Source: CAITZA01 sp937915285
GTDB taxonomy: Bacteria > Desulfobacterota > Desulfomonilia > Desulfomonilales > Desulfomonilaceae
Assembly (NCBI GenBank): GCA_036821825.1
Contig: DAISIV010000017.1
Span: 1-64,000 of the forward strand
Length of the DNA stretch: 64,000 nt
Direction of reading: 5' to 3'
In this document: positions 17,303-26,653 of the stretch, piece by piece
Numbering within the stretch: the stretch's first letter is position 1
Layout: every line of letters starts with the position of its first letter
Program-made: the position numbers and the translations under genes
The notes under the pieces: model-generated
Told to the model about the DNA's origin: nothing
What the model saw: the letters and a program-made list of their open reading frames with translations, nothing else
Databases searched by the model: none

Positions 17303-19086
17303 TGGGTAACCGATCCAGTGTCGAAGACATTGTCAAGACTGTAAACATTGTAGGTCTGGAAATGCAAAAAAGTGTTTTGAACATACTCATAGGAGGCGAA
17401 GCCGGACAGGGCCTCGTAACTCTATCGCAGATACTGACTAAGGCCCTGGTAAGGGCCGGTTATAGCATAGTGGTTACGCAAAGCTACCATTCCCGCATAC
17501 GAGGTGGCCACAACACCTACGCATTGAGGGTAGCAGATTCCGAAATACAGGCTCCGGCCGAGGCCATAGACATACTAGTCGCCCTGAATATGGAGACTGT
17601 CGAAATCCATTCCGGAACACTCAACACAAATGGGATTGTTGTTCTTGATGAGGCCCTGGGTATCGGCAATGCTTCACATGTTGCCGTGCCCTTTAAAGCC
17701 CTGACCTCCGACAGACACTGGAATGCGACGGCCGTCGGTGTCGTGTCGGAAATACTTGGTTTGGATGAACACATAATTGACAGGGCCGCTCAGGATTTCT
17801 TCTCGAAACATTCGGGCATTTCGGTTGAGGACAGCATGAAATCTCTCAATGCTGGAAGGGACTGGATGAAATCCGTCTCCACCGAATCATTCAAACTGGT
17901 CAAGCCCGTTGGCAATTCCGGCCGCATGATGATGAACGGGAATGAGGCAATCGCTCTGGGGGCTCTGTCAGCAGGCATGAAAACATGCTGTTTCTATCCG
18001 ATGACACCGGCCACATCGATATCTGTCGCATTGTGCGAATACGCCAAAAAGATGGGTATCATTGCAGAGCAGGCTGAAGATGAAATTTCTGCCATCAACA
18101 TGGCGATAGGGGCTTCATTCTGTGGAGCCCCCAGTCTTGTTCCGACTTCAGGCGGTGGTTTTGCCTTGATGGCGGAAGGATTGAGCCTGGCCGGTATGAC
18201 AGAGACGCCTGTGGTAATTGCTCTTGCTCAGAGACCAGGGCCATCGACAGGTCTGCCCACAAGGACTGAGCAGGGTGACCTCGAATTTGCGCTTCATGCT
18301 GGGCATGGAGAATTCACCAGGGCCATTTTTGCCCCTGGGACCGTTGAGGAATGCTTCTGGCTTACTCGTCATGCCTTTGCCATAGCTGATGAATACCGGA
18401 TTCCGGTCATAATAATGACTGACCAGTTCCTGGCGGACTGTTACCGCTCGGTTGAGCCCTTTCCCGTTCTGGAGTTGGATCATTTGGATGTTTGCAGTGA
18501 TACTATGGGCGAATCGCTGCCGCACCTCACATACAGGATCACAGAAAATGGGGTTAGCCCAAGGCTTTTGCCGGGATTATCCAAGAACTGCGTAGTTGCT
18601 CATAGCTCCGAGGAGTTGGTGATAGCTGACAGTGATGAGCACACAGAGGACGGCCATCTCACCGAAGACCTAAGTGTGAGAATCAGAATGGTCGACAAAA
18701 GGAACCGGAAACTGGATGGATTGAAGCAAAAGATCGTCAGACCGACATTCCATGGTGACAGTTCGCCAGATATCCTGATGGTCTGTTGGGGATCAACAAG
18801 AGGATCGGTTCATGAGGCCTGCGAACACATCAGAAAGAATGGCACGGAAGCCGGTTACCTTCATTTCTCACAGGTCTGGCCTATAGACTCAGCATCAGTC
18901 AATGATACGCTACTTTCCGCCAAGAGCGTGGTGGTGGTCGAGAGCAATTCCACGGGTCAGTTCTGCAGGCTGTTGAGGCGTGAGACTGGTTACCATGCTG
19001 AAAAGCAGGTCCTCAGATATGATGGATTGCCCGTAACTCCTGAATATATTCTTGAAAAGCTTGGATCAGGTAAAGAAAATGTTTGA
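17302..19086 (+). CDS. korA: 2-oxoacid:ferredoxin oxidoreductase, fused gamma-alpha subunit
   Basis: Large subunit of a ferredoxin-dependent 2-oxoacid oxidoreductase that converts a 2-oxoacid and CoA to acyl-CoA, CO2 and reduced ferredoxin. The gamma domain comes first (about residues 20-190), with LIGGEAGQGLVTLSQIL and SYHSRIRGGHNTY. The alpha domain follows (about 210-590), with GNEAIALGALSAGMK, CFYPMTPATSI, EQAEDEISAINMAIGAS and TSGGGFALMAEG, the pyrimidine-domain motifs. The gamma-alpha fusion is that of the KorAB type. The start is uncertain: ATG 17302 overlaps the CHAT stop (TAATG), whereas ATG 17362 begins exactly at the conserved core. It overlaps korB. Substrate (2-oxoglutarate or another oxoacid) cannot be fixed from sequence. 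Confidence 0.9.
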   Translation: MGNRSSVEDIVKTVNIVGLEMQKSVLNILIGGEAGQGLVTLSQILTKALVRAGYSIVVTQSYHSRIRGGHNTYALRVADSEIQAPAEAIDILVALNMETVEIHSGTLNTNGIVVLDEALGIGNASHVAVPFKALTSDRHWNATAVGVVSEILGLDEHIIDRAAQDFFSKHSGISVEDSMKSLNAGRDWMKSVSTESFKLVKPVGNSGRMMMNGNEAIALGALSAGMKTCCFYPMTPATSISVALCEYAKKMGIIAEQAEDEISAINMAIGASFCGAPSLVPTSGGGFALMAEGLSLAGMTETPVVIALAQRPGPSTGLPTRTEQGDLEFALHAGHGEFTRAIFAPGTVEECFWLTRHAFAIADEYRIPVIIMTDQFLADCYRSVEPFPVLELDHLDVCSDTMGESLPHLTYRITENGVSPRLLPGLSKNCVVAHSSEELVIADSDEHTEDGHLTEDLSVRIRMVDKRNRKLDGLKQKIVRPTFHGDSSPDILMVCWGSTRGSVHEACEHIRKNGTEAGYLHFSQVWPIDSASVNDTLLSAKSVVVVESNSTGQFCRLLRRETGYHAEKQVLRYDGLPVTPEYILEKLGSGKENV

Positions 19087-19930
19087 ACTAAGAGATTACG
19101 GTGATTTCGAAACCGCATGGTGCCCCGGATGTGGGAATCATTCGATCCTAAAAGCGGTCAAAGACGCTCTTTTCCGTTTACAACTGGCGCCATACAATGT
19201 CCTTTTTGTCTCGGGGATTGGACAGGCTGCGAAGGCCCCACACTATCTGAAGGCAAACGTATTTAACGGTCTTCATGGCCGTTCCCTGCCTGTGGCTACC
19301 GGAGCGCGCATCGGAAATCCAGATTTGAAAGTCATTGTGGAAAGCGGGGATGGCTGTCATTACGGTGAAGGCGGAAATCATTTCCTGGCAGCAATTAGGC
19401 GAAATGTTGACATCACTATGTTAGTGCACAACAATCAGGTTTATGGTCTGACTAAAGGCCAGGCCAGTCCAACCTCGGCCACCGGTTTTGTGACTAAAAC
19501 CCAGCCGCAGGGAGTTTACAACTCTCCTTTTAATCCGCTTCAGGTTGCAGTAGCGATGAAGGCGGGTTTTGTTGCGAGGGGATTTTCCGGCCAGATCGAG
19601 CATCTCTCCAACCTCATACAGCAGGGCATAGCACACCGCGGACTCTCGCTGATTGATATTCTTCAGCCATGTGTTTCCTTCAACAAGGTCAATACCTTCG
19701 GGTGGTACAACCAAAGGTGCTACATGATCGGGGATGATCATGACCCATTCGATCGTAACAAGGCCCTACTCCTGGCGGATGAATGGGGGGATAGAATCCC
19801 AATAGGGGTCATTTACAGGAATGACAGACCAGCTTTCGAAGACCATTTTGACGTTCTCAAACAGGGACCAGCGGCAAAGAGACCCGTTCAAAAGGATGTT
19901 CTCAACGGAATCATGAATTCCTACCTCTAG
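19079..19930 (+). CDS. korB: 2-oxoacid:ferredoxin oxidoreductase, beta subunit
   Basis: Thiamine-diphosphate-binding subunit of the same complex. It opens with WCPGCGNHSILKAVKDAL, whose CxxC helps bind the 4Fe-4S cluster. GDGCHYGEGGNHFLAAIRRN plus the following HNN is the ThDP/Mg motif. About 283 residues. I choose the ATG at 19079, eight bases inside korA, because it has AGG upstream and matches family N termini; a TTG at 19052 is in frame. The short C terminal part without extra cysteines means that only one cluster is bound, as in KorB. Electron acceptor is ferredoxin. Together with korA it makes a complete two-subunit enzyme. Confidence 0.93.
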   Translation: MFELRDYGDFETAWCPGCGNHSILKAVKDALFRLQLAPYNVLFVSGIGQAAKAPHYLKANVFNGLHGRSLPVATGARIGNPDLKVIVESGDGCHYGEGGNHFLAAIRRNVDITMLVHNNQVYGLTKGQASPTSATGFVTKTQPQGVYNSPFNPLQVAVAMKAGFVARGFSGQIEHLSNLIQQGIAHRGLSLIDILQPCVSFNKVNTFGWYNQRCYMIGDDHDPFDRNKALLLADEWGDRIPIGVIYRNDRPAFEDHFDVLKQGPAAKRPVQKDVLNGIMNSYL

Positions 19931-19993
19931 CCACTCGTAAAAATGTTGGGACTGCCCGTGACCAGATTTCTCAGAATTAACGTGTAAAAAGAA

Positions 19994-20548
19994 ATGACGA
20001 TACGGGAACTGATATTTTTTCTGGATGACAGACCTTGGCTCCTGATTTTCTATTTCGCAGGGACGCCTCTCTTGTCATGGCTCACAGGCGTGATTCATGG
20101 AAAGAATAACGGGCGTAATTCTCCCTGGAAATACTTCTACACAATCCTGGTGTACCTTGCTTGCATCCCGGGTGTACTGTCTGCCGTGCTGACCGGATAC
20201 ATCATATTTTTTACCCGAGAGAACCTTCTGGATACTAATGTTCTGGTGCACTTCATCCCCATCGTTTCCATGACAGTGTCGTTGATACTTATTCGTAAGA
20301 ACGTATCCTTTGATGACGTTCCCGGATTTGACCGCTTATCAGGGCTCATCACCATGATAGCGGTTACTTTCATAGTGGTTCTAGGGATTTATAAGACGAG
20401 GTTGTGGGTCGTTTTTGGTGGATCGGTTTTTGTTCTTTTCGCTGTTGCCGTCGGTCTGTTCGCCCTGCTCAAATGGGGAGCCTACACGCTCTTCAGGTCC
20501 AGGAATGAACCGAAACTCAAGCGGCCATCCTTTGAAATTAAGAGATAG
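19994..20548 (+). CDS. Uncharacterised inner-membrane protein
   Basis: 184 residues with about five hydrophobic segments, for example LLIFYFAGTPLLSWLTGV (20-37), YTILVYLACIPGVLSAVL (50-68), LVHFIPIVSMTVSLILI (85-101) and two near 115-165. The C terminus is basic and cytoplasmic-looking (RSRNEPKLKRPSFEIKR). No cysteines, metal-binding clusters or motifs of transporters were noticed. It follows korB by 63 bases and may be in the same transcript. The ribosome-binding site is weak (AAAAGAA). Function unknown. Confidence 0.7.
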   Translation: MTIRELIFFLDDRPWLLIFYFAGTPLLSWLTGVIHGKNNGRNSPWKYFYTILVYLACIPGVLSAVLTGYIIFFTRENLLDTNVLVHFIPIVSMTVSLILIRKNVSFDDVPGFDRLSGLITMIAVTFIVVLGIYKTRLWVVFGGSVFVLFAVAVGLFALLKWGAYTLFRSRNEPKLKRPSFEIKR

Positions 20549-20577
20549 AGCCTTGCAGAATCGTGCTGATCAAATGC

Positions 20578-21975
20578 TCAATCTGAAATGCTTTCTGATC
20601 CGTGGGCGTCTATACCGTACTCCTTTAGTTTGTTCTGAAGTGTCCTTCTGGTAATCCCCAAAAAACCTGCGCTTCTCGTCCTATTCCCATCATTATGGTC
20701 AAGGGTGACTAGTATCAGCTCCTTCTCTAGTTCCCTAATTGTCATACCTGGAGCAATGCCAACCCTTGACGTGGCAGGAATCGTGCTTGCAGACTCGCCG
20801 GAAATCGATTCCGGTAATTCAGAGAACGACACATATTCATCCATGGTGAGAATTACGGCTCTTTCAACCACGTTTTCCAGTTCCCTTATGTTGCCTGGCC
20901 AGGAATAACGCATCATTGCGTCAAGCGCCCTTGGATGAAAGCCTTTAAGATTTCTGTTATTCTTTTCATTGTAAATCTGGAGGAAGTGATCAATCAGCAA
21001 CGGAATGTCCTCTTTCCTATCCCTTAGCGGCGGAAGGTTAATAGGCACAACATTCAACCTGTAAAAAAGATCCTCCCTGAAATTACCCTTCTTGACTTCA
21101 TCTTTGAGGTCCCTGTTTGAAGCGCTGATGACACGAATGTCTACCTTGACTGATCTGGTAGATCCCAACGGTTCAAACTCTCGTTCCTGAAGCACACGCA
21201 GCAGCTTTGCCTGGGTAGAAAAAGTCATCTCTCCGATTTCATCAAGAAAGATGGTTCCTCCATCCGCCAGTTCGAATCTGCCTGGTCTCCGACCAACCGC
21301 TCCTGTGAAAGCGCCACGTTCATGTCCGAATAATTCACTCTCCAAAAGAGTTTCAGGCAGGGCGGCGCAGTTAATCTTGATGAATCGACGGTCACAGCGG
21401 TTCGATCCCTGATGCAACGCATTGGCTATAAGCTCTTTGCCGGTGCCGGATTCGCCAAGTATGAGCACGGAGGCCTCGGTGGGAGCTACCATCGCAACAG
21501 TCTCAAGCACCTGCCGCATCTTCTGGGATCGTCCAATTATTCTGGAGGCGTCAAACAGATTCTCAATTCGTCTTTTCTGAAGAATGTTCTCTTCCTTCAG
21601 CCTCCAGAATTCCAGAGTCTGCTGCACCTTGATCCTGAGTTCATCTATGTCTAGAGGTTTGGTCAAATAGTCGTGCGCGCCGGATTGGAGCGCCTCAATT
21701 GCAGTCTCCACCGAGGCGTATGCAGTAATGATTATCACCGGAATGCCAGGCGATATTTTCTTAATTTGTTTCAGGGCTTCGATGCCGTCCAACTGGGACA
21801 TCCTGTTGTCCATCAGTATCAGGTCAAAGAACTCCTCTGAAACCCTCGAAATGGCCGTCTTTCCGTCATCCGCCTCATATACATCATATCCATCGAGAGA
21901 CAGGTTGGCCTGCAACATCTTTCTCTGCGACGGCTCGTCATCTACAACCAGAATTTTTGCTTTGCGCGGTTTCAT
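20578..21975 (-). CDS. NtrC-type response regulator, sigma-54 activator
   Basis: A 465-residue response regulator with three domains. The receiver domain (about 5-120) has the acidic pair DDEP and phospho-acceptor Asp in LILMDNRMS. The AAA+ domain (about 140-380) has Walker A GESGTGKEL, the sigma-54-contacting loop GAFTGA (complete), Walker B GGTIFLDEIGEM and the arginine-finger region FREDLFYRLNVVPI. The C-terminal Fis-type HTH is LEKELILVTLDHNDGNRTRSAGFLGITRRTLQNKL in two pieces. When phosphorylated it would open sigma-54 promoters. The kinase gene lies 53 bases upstream on the same strand and is its likely partner. The target genes are unknown; no convincing -24/-12 promoter was recognised nearby. 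Confidence 0.94.
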   Translation of the reverse strand: MKPRKAKILVVDDEPSQRKMLQANLSLDGYDVYEADDGKTAISRVSEEFFDLILMDNRMSQLDGIEALKQIKKISPGIPVIIITAYASVETAIEALQSGAHDYLTKPLDIDELRIKVQQTLEFWRLKEENILQKRRIENLFDASRIIGRSQKMRQVLETVAMVAPTEASVLILGESGTGKELIANALHQGSNRCDRRFIKINCAALPETLLESELFGHERGAFTGAVGRRPGRFELADGGTIFLDEIGEMTFSTQAKLLRVLQEREFEPLGSTRSVKVDIRVISASNRDLKDEVKKGNFREDLFYRLNVVPINLPPLRDRKEDIPLLIDHFLQIYNEKNNRNLKGFHPRALDAMMRYSWPGNIRELENVVERAVILTMDEYVSFSELPESISGESASTIPATSRVGIAPGMTIRELEKELILVTLDHNDGNRTRSAGFLGITRRTLQNKLKEYGIDAHGSESISD

Positions 21976-22028
21976 ATATTTCCCATGTAAAAAGTTGGTA
22001 GAGTGCGACTAACTACAGACAAGGCCCC

Positions 22029-23852
22029 CTAAACCGAGCCGCTCGCTGATTTCAGTTCCCCAAAACCGTTGATGTTTTCGTCAATCTCTGGAGCCTGGTA
22101 AGTGTTTATGGTGATGGTGAAGCGTGTCCCCTTGCCAATATCTGATTCGACCTCTATTTCGCCACCATGACCTTCTATGATGCTTTTGACAATGGCCAGA
22201 CCCAATCCGGTCCCTTTTTTCTTGGTGGAAAAGAAAGGATCAAACAATTTATCAATATTTTCACGTGGTATTCCTTCTCCAGTGTCTTCGGTAATTATCT
22301 GGAGCCTGCCTTGATCATCTGTTCGGGCGCTTATGGAAACCGAGCCACCGCGTGGTGTAGCCTCAATGGAGTTTATCAGGATGTTAAGGAATACCTGGGT
22401 CATTTGATCTGTGTCCACCAGAGCCAGCGGAAGATCCTCCGAAGCGCTATGCCTCACTATCTGAATGCCCGCTTCATCGGCCTCACGCTCTACAATCCTC
22501 ACACAATGATCAACGATTTCATCGGCTGAACGAATGCCCAGGCGCGGCTCCCGAGGCTTGGAATAGGCCAAAAGCTTGGATATTACCCGGTTAAGCCTAT
22601 CCACCTCCGTAAGCATCAGTTCGGTGTAGCGGTAATCCTCCGGCTCGAGTTTCAGCTTCTTCTGGAAATACTGTATGAATCCGCGGATAGAATTAAGAGG
22701 GTTTCGTATTTCGTGGGCAACCCCGGCAGAAAGCCTGCCAAGCGCAGCAAATTTCTCACTCAATATGACTTTCTGCTCAAGCTCCCGGATAACAGTCATA
22801 TCACGCAAAATTACAACAGCGCCTCGAGCAATCGATGAATCGGGGTCCTTGAGTGGGGACACAGACAGGTTGAGGAAGCTCTTACCCCTTCCTTCAACCG
22901 ATATCTTGACTTCCTTCTCGAGAATAGACTCTGAGTCTGTCAAAACCTGCCTGATCTCATCCTCCACCGGCAATAAACCGGATATAGGCCTTCCATCAAT
23001 CTCTTCCTTAGTCTTTTTAAGAATCTCAAGCGCTGTAGGATTGAATGTCGCTACTCTCAGCGATCTATCCACTGTGATCAGACCATTGGCCATGCTCTCA
23101 AGGACATTTCTGGTGTAGGTGCGCATCTCGTCCAAGGTCCTGCGAACCAGGTAGGCGTTCTGAACCACAAAGATGAAATACACCCCTGCTGAGCCAATTA
23201 TGAAAAGCACTCCGCCCATGAAAATGGCAAAAATCAGTTCCTGACGCCTGATCTCCTTGAATCGGTCCATCTTCAAACCGAGAAAAAGAACCTGCTTCTT
23301 CTCTTTGTCAAAGATATCAAGTAATTCCTGTCCAATTCTCGTGTGCTTTGCAATGATTTCAGTCTGAGCGAGCTGATCAGGAAACGGAGTGAAAGGCTTC
23401 CATATCTCGAAAATGGTCCTGCCGTCAGATATCTCCCTGGTAAACGACATCGGCTCACCTGTTCTGATGACAGCCTTGACCGTGTTCAATTCCTTTCCCA
23501 TCAACAATCTGAGGCCAATCTTGGCAGGCTCACTGTGGGCAACTATTATGCCATCGCTGTTGATCAGTCCTACCCATTCAACATCCGGATCCTTTGCCGC
23601 CTGCTCTATGAGCATTTGCAAATACTCTATGCCCCAATCCCCCTCCATGAAGCCGGTTCTCGTTCCAGCCTCAAGTGTCCGTATTACCGAAACACCCTGT
23701 CTCGCAGTGAATTCTTCCATGCGTTCATTCTGGGCATTGATGTTGCGAATCGTAAAAATGATGACTATCGCCAGCAACATTATCGCCACAAGAACGATTG
23801 ACACCACGGGTAAATACTTCAAGAGGCCTCTTATGTTCATAAACCTGCTCAT
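22029..23852 (-). CDS. Membrane sensor histidine kinase with PAS domain (partner of the NtrC-type regulator)
   Basis: Two membrane segments, about 14-36 and 207-229 (FAIFMGGVLFIIGSAGVYFIF), enclose a sensor domain of about 170 residues in the periplasm. A PAS domain (about 250-355, LESMANGLITVDRSLRVATFN) precedes the dimerisation domain with phospho-accepting His in GVAHEIRNPLNSIRGF. The ATPase domain follows: N box NILINSIEATPRGG, DTGEGIP (G1), FDPFFSTKKKGTGLGLAI (F and G2 boxes). The layout is that of ZraS/NtrB-like kinases. I use the ATG at 23852; a TTG at 23918 in the same frame adds 22 residues without a better ribosome-binding site. The ligand of the periplasmic domain is unknown. Confidence 0.92.
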   Translation of the reverse strand: MSRFMNIRGLLKYLPVVSIVLVAIMLLAIVIIFTIRNINAQNERMEEFTARQGVSVIRTLEAGTRTGFMEGDWGIEYLQMLIEQAAKDPDVEWVGLINSDGIIVAHSEPAKIGLRLLMGKELNTVKAVIRTGEPMSFTREISDGRTIFEIWKPFTPFPDQLAQTEIIAKHTRIGQELLDIFDKEKKQVLFLGLKMDRFKEIRRQELIFAIFMGGVLFIIGSAGVYFIFVVQNAYLVRRTLDEMRTYTRNVLESMANGLITVDRSLRVATFNPTALEILKKTKEEIDGRPISGLLPVEDEIRQVLTDSESILEKEVKISVEGRGKSFLNLSVSPLKDPDSSIARGAVVILRDMTVIRELEQKVILSEKFAALGRLSAGVAHEIRNPLNSIRGFIQYFQKKLKLEPEDYRYTELMLTEVDRLNRVISKLLAYSKPREPRLGIRSADEIVDHCVRIVEREADEAGIQIVRHSASEDLPLALVDTDQMTQVFLNILINSIEATPRGGSVSISARTDDQGRLQIITEDTGEGIPRENIDKLFDPFFSTKKKGTGLGLAIVKSIIEGHGGEIEVESDIGKGTRFTITINTYQAPEIDENINGFGELKSASGSV

Positions 23853-24344
23853 GCCTAATTCCCAAGGCGTCCAAACAAATGCAATCAGAAGTGGCCGATT
23901 GTCGCGACGTGCGCTCAAATCAATCGGACGCCAGACCTTCGGAAACCTTTAAACCGACCTTATAGACACCCCTGCTTAAAGTAAACTCGCTAATACGACC
24001 AAGCGATCACCTGTTTCTCTAACACATTAGCACACTCCTTACTAAATTATTATCTTCATCAATTATAGTAAAAATTTATTGATATGTTAAGCATGTTATG
24101 CTATTCAGCGGTTTAATAAATGAATATAACACTTCATTTATTTTGAAGAAAAATGTATTAACTTTTTTTATTTTTTGTGGATGCGGGTTCTGGATCTGAT
24201 GTGAAGCATTTGTTTTTTGCATTACGCTGTCACGTCTGAAGAGCATGCGCATGGTTTGGCGACGGAAGGGATTCTGTTTTTATTTGATTCAACGTTATTT
24301 GTTGGATCTTTCATATCAAGTTTTTCACTAGCGGGTAATGCTTC
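23853..24344. other. A/T-rich divergent intergenic region
   Basis: This gap separates the kinase gene (minus strand) from a TPR-like gene (plus strand). It is strikingly A/T-rich at 24040-24180 compared with its neighbours, as expected of a promoter region. It holds inverted repeats AGCAT-gtt-ATGCT (24090-24102) and a ten-base-pair repeat at 24115-24142. No gene or sigma-54 promoter could be recognised. Confidence 0.55.
24115..24142. repeat. Perfect ten-base-pair inverted repeat, candidate operator
   Basis: AATAAATGAA (24115-24124) and TTCATTTATT (24133-24142) are exact inverted complements around an eight-base spacer. The arm-to-arm distance of 18 bases fits a dimeric regulator on one DNA face. 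A T-rich run follows about 20 bases later, so a plus-strand terminator-like role is an alternative. Confidence 0.45.
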
Positions 24345-24971
24345 ATGAACACAAACACGGAAACGTCTCAGTTGACATTGGTAAGCAGGGGCAGGGAACT
24401 TCTAGAGCGGGGTGATGTCTCTTCGGCGGTGGCTTTTTATGGCAAGGTTTATGATCCTGAATCGACGGACGAGACGGAAGCGCGCTCGATGTTGATCGAA
24501 GGGCGTTCTAATCTTGCAAAGAAATTTCTACCAGAGGCCTTGGACTGTTTTGAGGAAGCTTTACTCATGGGGTCTGAAATTCAGCGTAGGCAGGCTTTGG
24601 ACGGAATTTCGTCGATTGGAGCGATAAGGGCTCAACAAGGCATATTGACTTCAAGGCTGAAGTCTGGTCTCAAAAGATTACTTGGAAAGGAATCAGAGGC
24701 TCTAATTGGTCTGAATTTGGTTTCGGATGATGAGAACATCGTATTTTTGTCTGAAGACTCGTTCAACGGTCTTCCGGGTCAGTTGGCGAAAGCGGCCAGA
24801 ATAATCAGGGTTCCATCAAGGCTTTCGGTTGTGGCGGCGCCTATGAATGCCCGAAGATGCATAGCTTTTACAACAGAGGACGACGTTGATTTCATACTTG
24901 AACTGGCGGAAAGTCTTGTGGGTAAACGCCATACCGATTCGTCCGCGGTTTATGCTCAGTCCCATTCCTGA
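24345..24971 (+). CDS. Small cytoplasmic protein with TPR-like repeats, function unknown
   Basis: 208 residues. The N-terminal 90 residues hold two TPR-like helical pairs: VSRGRELLERGDVSSAVAFYGKVY and EGRSNLAKKFLPEALDCFEEALL. The C-terminal half has alternating hydrophobic strands (NIVFLSEDSF, RIIRVPSRLSVVAAPM, CIAFTTEDDVDFILEL) that suggest a small alpha/beta domain. No signal peptide, membrane helix or catalytic motif is visible. It stands alone behind an A/T-rich promoter region with inverted repeats and 120 bases before yqgF. The ribosome-binding site is weak. Probably a protein-interaction adaptor (inference). Confidence 0.65.
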   Translation: MNTNTETSQLTLVSRGRELLERGDVSSAVAFYGKVYDPESTDETEARSMLIEGRSNLAKKFLPEALDCFEEALLMGSEIQRRQALDGISSIGAIRAQQGILTSRLKSGLKRLLGKESEALIGLNLVSDDENIVFLSEDSFNGLPGQLAKAARIIRVPSRLSVVAAPMNARRCIAFTTEDDVDFILELAESLVGKRHTDSSAVYAQSHS

Positions 24972-25090
24972 AAAACTGTAGCAGCGCCAGACGATTCCTG
25001 CTCGCTTTCCATCAATAGACTTGACACCAACCGCTGGATTAATTACACATTCGCTGACAGGAAACGAGCATTATCCGAAAGGCAGAGCAA

Positions 25091-25504
25091 TTGCGTGTAC
25101 TGGCGCTGGACATAGGGTCAAAACGAATAGGCATGGCTGTCAGCGACGAACTAGGTTTTACGGCCCAAGGTCTGAAAACTCTCGAATCAAAGGGCCATGA
25201 CAATGATATCAAGTCGATAGCCGCCACGGTAAATGAATTAAACGTAACCGAGATAGTGGTGGGGATGCCGTACAACATGGACGGTTCCGAGGGGCCTCAG
25301 GCAAAGAAGGCTCTGGAAATCATGGCGGAACTCGAGCAAGTTACGTCTGTCCCTGTTTACAGGTGGGATGAGAGAATGTCTACCATGGCCGCCGAACGAA
25401 TGCTTCTGGAGGCTGACATGAGTAGAGCCAAGAGACGCAAGGTCATTGACAAGGTCGCTGCGACCATTATCCTTCAGGGTTACCTGGATAGCAAAAGAGT
25501 TTGA
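25091..25504 (+). CDS. yqgF: YqgF/RuvX family putative pre-16S rRNA nuclease
   Basis: A 137-residue RNase H-fold protein. In other bacteria YqgF matures the 5' end of 16S rRNA, and the family was first proposed as a Holliday-junction resolvase. Signature parts: LALDIGSKRIGMAVSD (first catalytic Asp), EIVVGMPYNMDGSEG (second acidic strand region) and RWDERMSTMAAERML. The C-terminal D near VIDKVAATIILQGYL is the third acidic residue. TTG start, since no ATG or GTG lies at the family N terminus. Its end overlaps the next open frame, mltG, a gene order common in bacteria. Confidence 0.92.
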   Translation: MRVLALDIGSKRIGMAVSDELGFTAQGLKTLESKGHDNDIKSIAATVNELNVTEIVVGMPYNMDGSEGPQAKKALEIMAELEQVTSVPVYRWDERMSTMAAERMLLEADMSRAKRRKVIDKVAATIILQGYLDSKRV

Positions 25505-26580
25505 GGTCTTTTCCCGGAATGAAACTCTCATTATCTACAATAATTAAAAGTCTATTTCTTTTGGTGTTGCTGGGTGTCATGGCGATTGGAGGGCACCTCT
25601 TATATACCCATGCGCCCGGTTTTCTGAGCAGTTTTTCTGCTGAGAAACCTAAAATAGATGATGCGTCACGTCAGGACGTCATCGTGTCAATCCCCAAGGG
25701 AGCCTCGCTTTCGGAGGTAGGGGAAATCCTCCAGAATAACGGCATCATTTCAAGCAAGTTGATTTTCCGATTAGTAGCCATGATTCGCGGTGAGCAACGC
25801 AATGTCAAAGCCGGCGACTACATGGTCAAGACGTCGAGTGATCCCGGTGAGGTCCTTGATCTGTTGATCTCCGGAAAGACCCTGGTTTACGCCATAACCA
25901 TTCCTGAAGGATACAATGTGTTCCAGATAGCGGACCTGCTGGATCAAAAGGGGATCGCTTCCAGGAAGGAATTCATGGCGTTTGTCCAAGATGAGGCGCT
26001 GATCAGGGAACTGGGCATTGAAATGAATTCTTTGGAGGGAGTTCTTTTTCCTGACACCTATCTGTTGAGACCGGCGGAGAAAGGTTCATCCAAGGCAGTC
26101 ATCCGAAAAATGGTCACCCGATTTAAACAGGTTTATGATCTCAACATCAGGGACATTGCAGCGAAAAACGGTTGGAGCATGACTCAGGTGATAACATTGG
26201 CTTCTTTGATAGAAAAAGAGGCCAAAGCAAATGAACATGCGCTGGTTAGCGCTGTTTTCCACAACAGGCTCAGAAAGAACATGCGGCTACAATCCGACCC
26301 AACGGTCATTTACGGAATAAAACCGATGGGCGCCAAGATAACCAGGGCTGACCTGGACAGAAAGCATCCTTACAATACCTACCAAATCAGCGGTTTGCCA
26401 CCCGGTCCGATTGCCAATCCGGGAAAAGACTCTCTAAACGCCGCAGTGAATCCGGCAAATGTGGACTATTTGTATTTTGTCTCTAAAAATGATGGAAGCC
26501 ACCAGTTTTCCAGCAATCTCGCAGACCACAACCGGTGGGTTAATCTGTACCAAAGGCAGCCGAGTTCCATGACCCAATAA
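25501..26580 (+). CDS. mltG: Endolytic peptidoglycan transglycosylase MltG
   Basis: An inner-membrane enzyme that cleaves nascent glycan strands and sets their length. One N-terminal membrane segment (about residues 12-32, SLFLLVLLGVMAIGGHLLY) is followed by a LysM-like part with ITIPEGYNVFQIADLL. The catalytic YceG domain has LASLIEKEAKAN, with the essential Glu, then VFHNRLRKNMRLQSDPTVIYG and YNTYQISGLPPGPIANPG. Length 353-359 residues is normal. ATG at 25519 with GAGG upstream is the likely start; the TTG at 25501 overlaps the yqgF stop. A hairpin for the opposite strand follows. Confidence 0.94.
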   Translation: MRSFPGMKLSLSTIIKSLFLLVLLGVMAIGGHLLYTHAPGFLSSFSAEKPKIDDASRQDVIVSIPKGASLSEVGEILQNNGIISSKLIFRLVAMIRGEQRNVKAGDYMVKTSSDPGEVLDLLISGKTLVYAITIPEGYNVFQIADLLDQKGIASRKEFMAFVQDEALIRELGIEMNSLEGVLFPDTYLLRPAEKGSSKAVIRKMVTRFKQVYDLNIRDIAAKNGWSMTQVITLASLIEKEAKANEHALVSAVFHNRLRKNMRLQSDPTVIYGIKPMGAKITRADLDRKHPYNTYQISGLPPGPIANPGKDSLNAAVNPANVDYLYFVSKNDGSHQFSSNLADHNRWVNLYQRQPSSMTQ

Positions 26581-26608
26581 ATGGTGTCACTGAAACAGGA
26601 CTGCCGGT

Positions 26609-26636
26609 AAAAAAACAAAGCGCCCTGGACCAGGGC
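26609..26636 (-). terminator. Intrinsic terminator of the coiled-coil protein gene
   Basis: On the minus strand GCCCTG-gtc-CAGGGC (26622-26636) is followed by a T-rich run (26609-26619 read as T). It lies 18 bases after the stop codon of the minus-strand gene. Confidence 0.8.
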
Positions 26637-26653
26637 TACTTGTTAGCGTACGG

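Noticed and set aside
24150..24344. Sigma-54 promoter for a target of the NtrC-type regulator
   Set aside because: No TGGCAC-N5-TTGC-type element was found near the kinase, the TPR-like gene or other gaps inspected.
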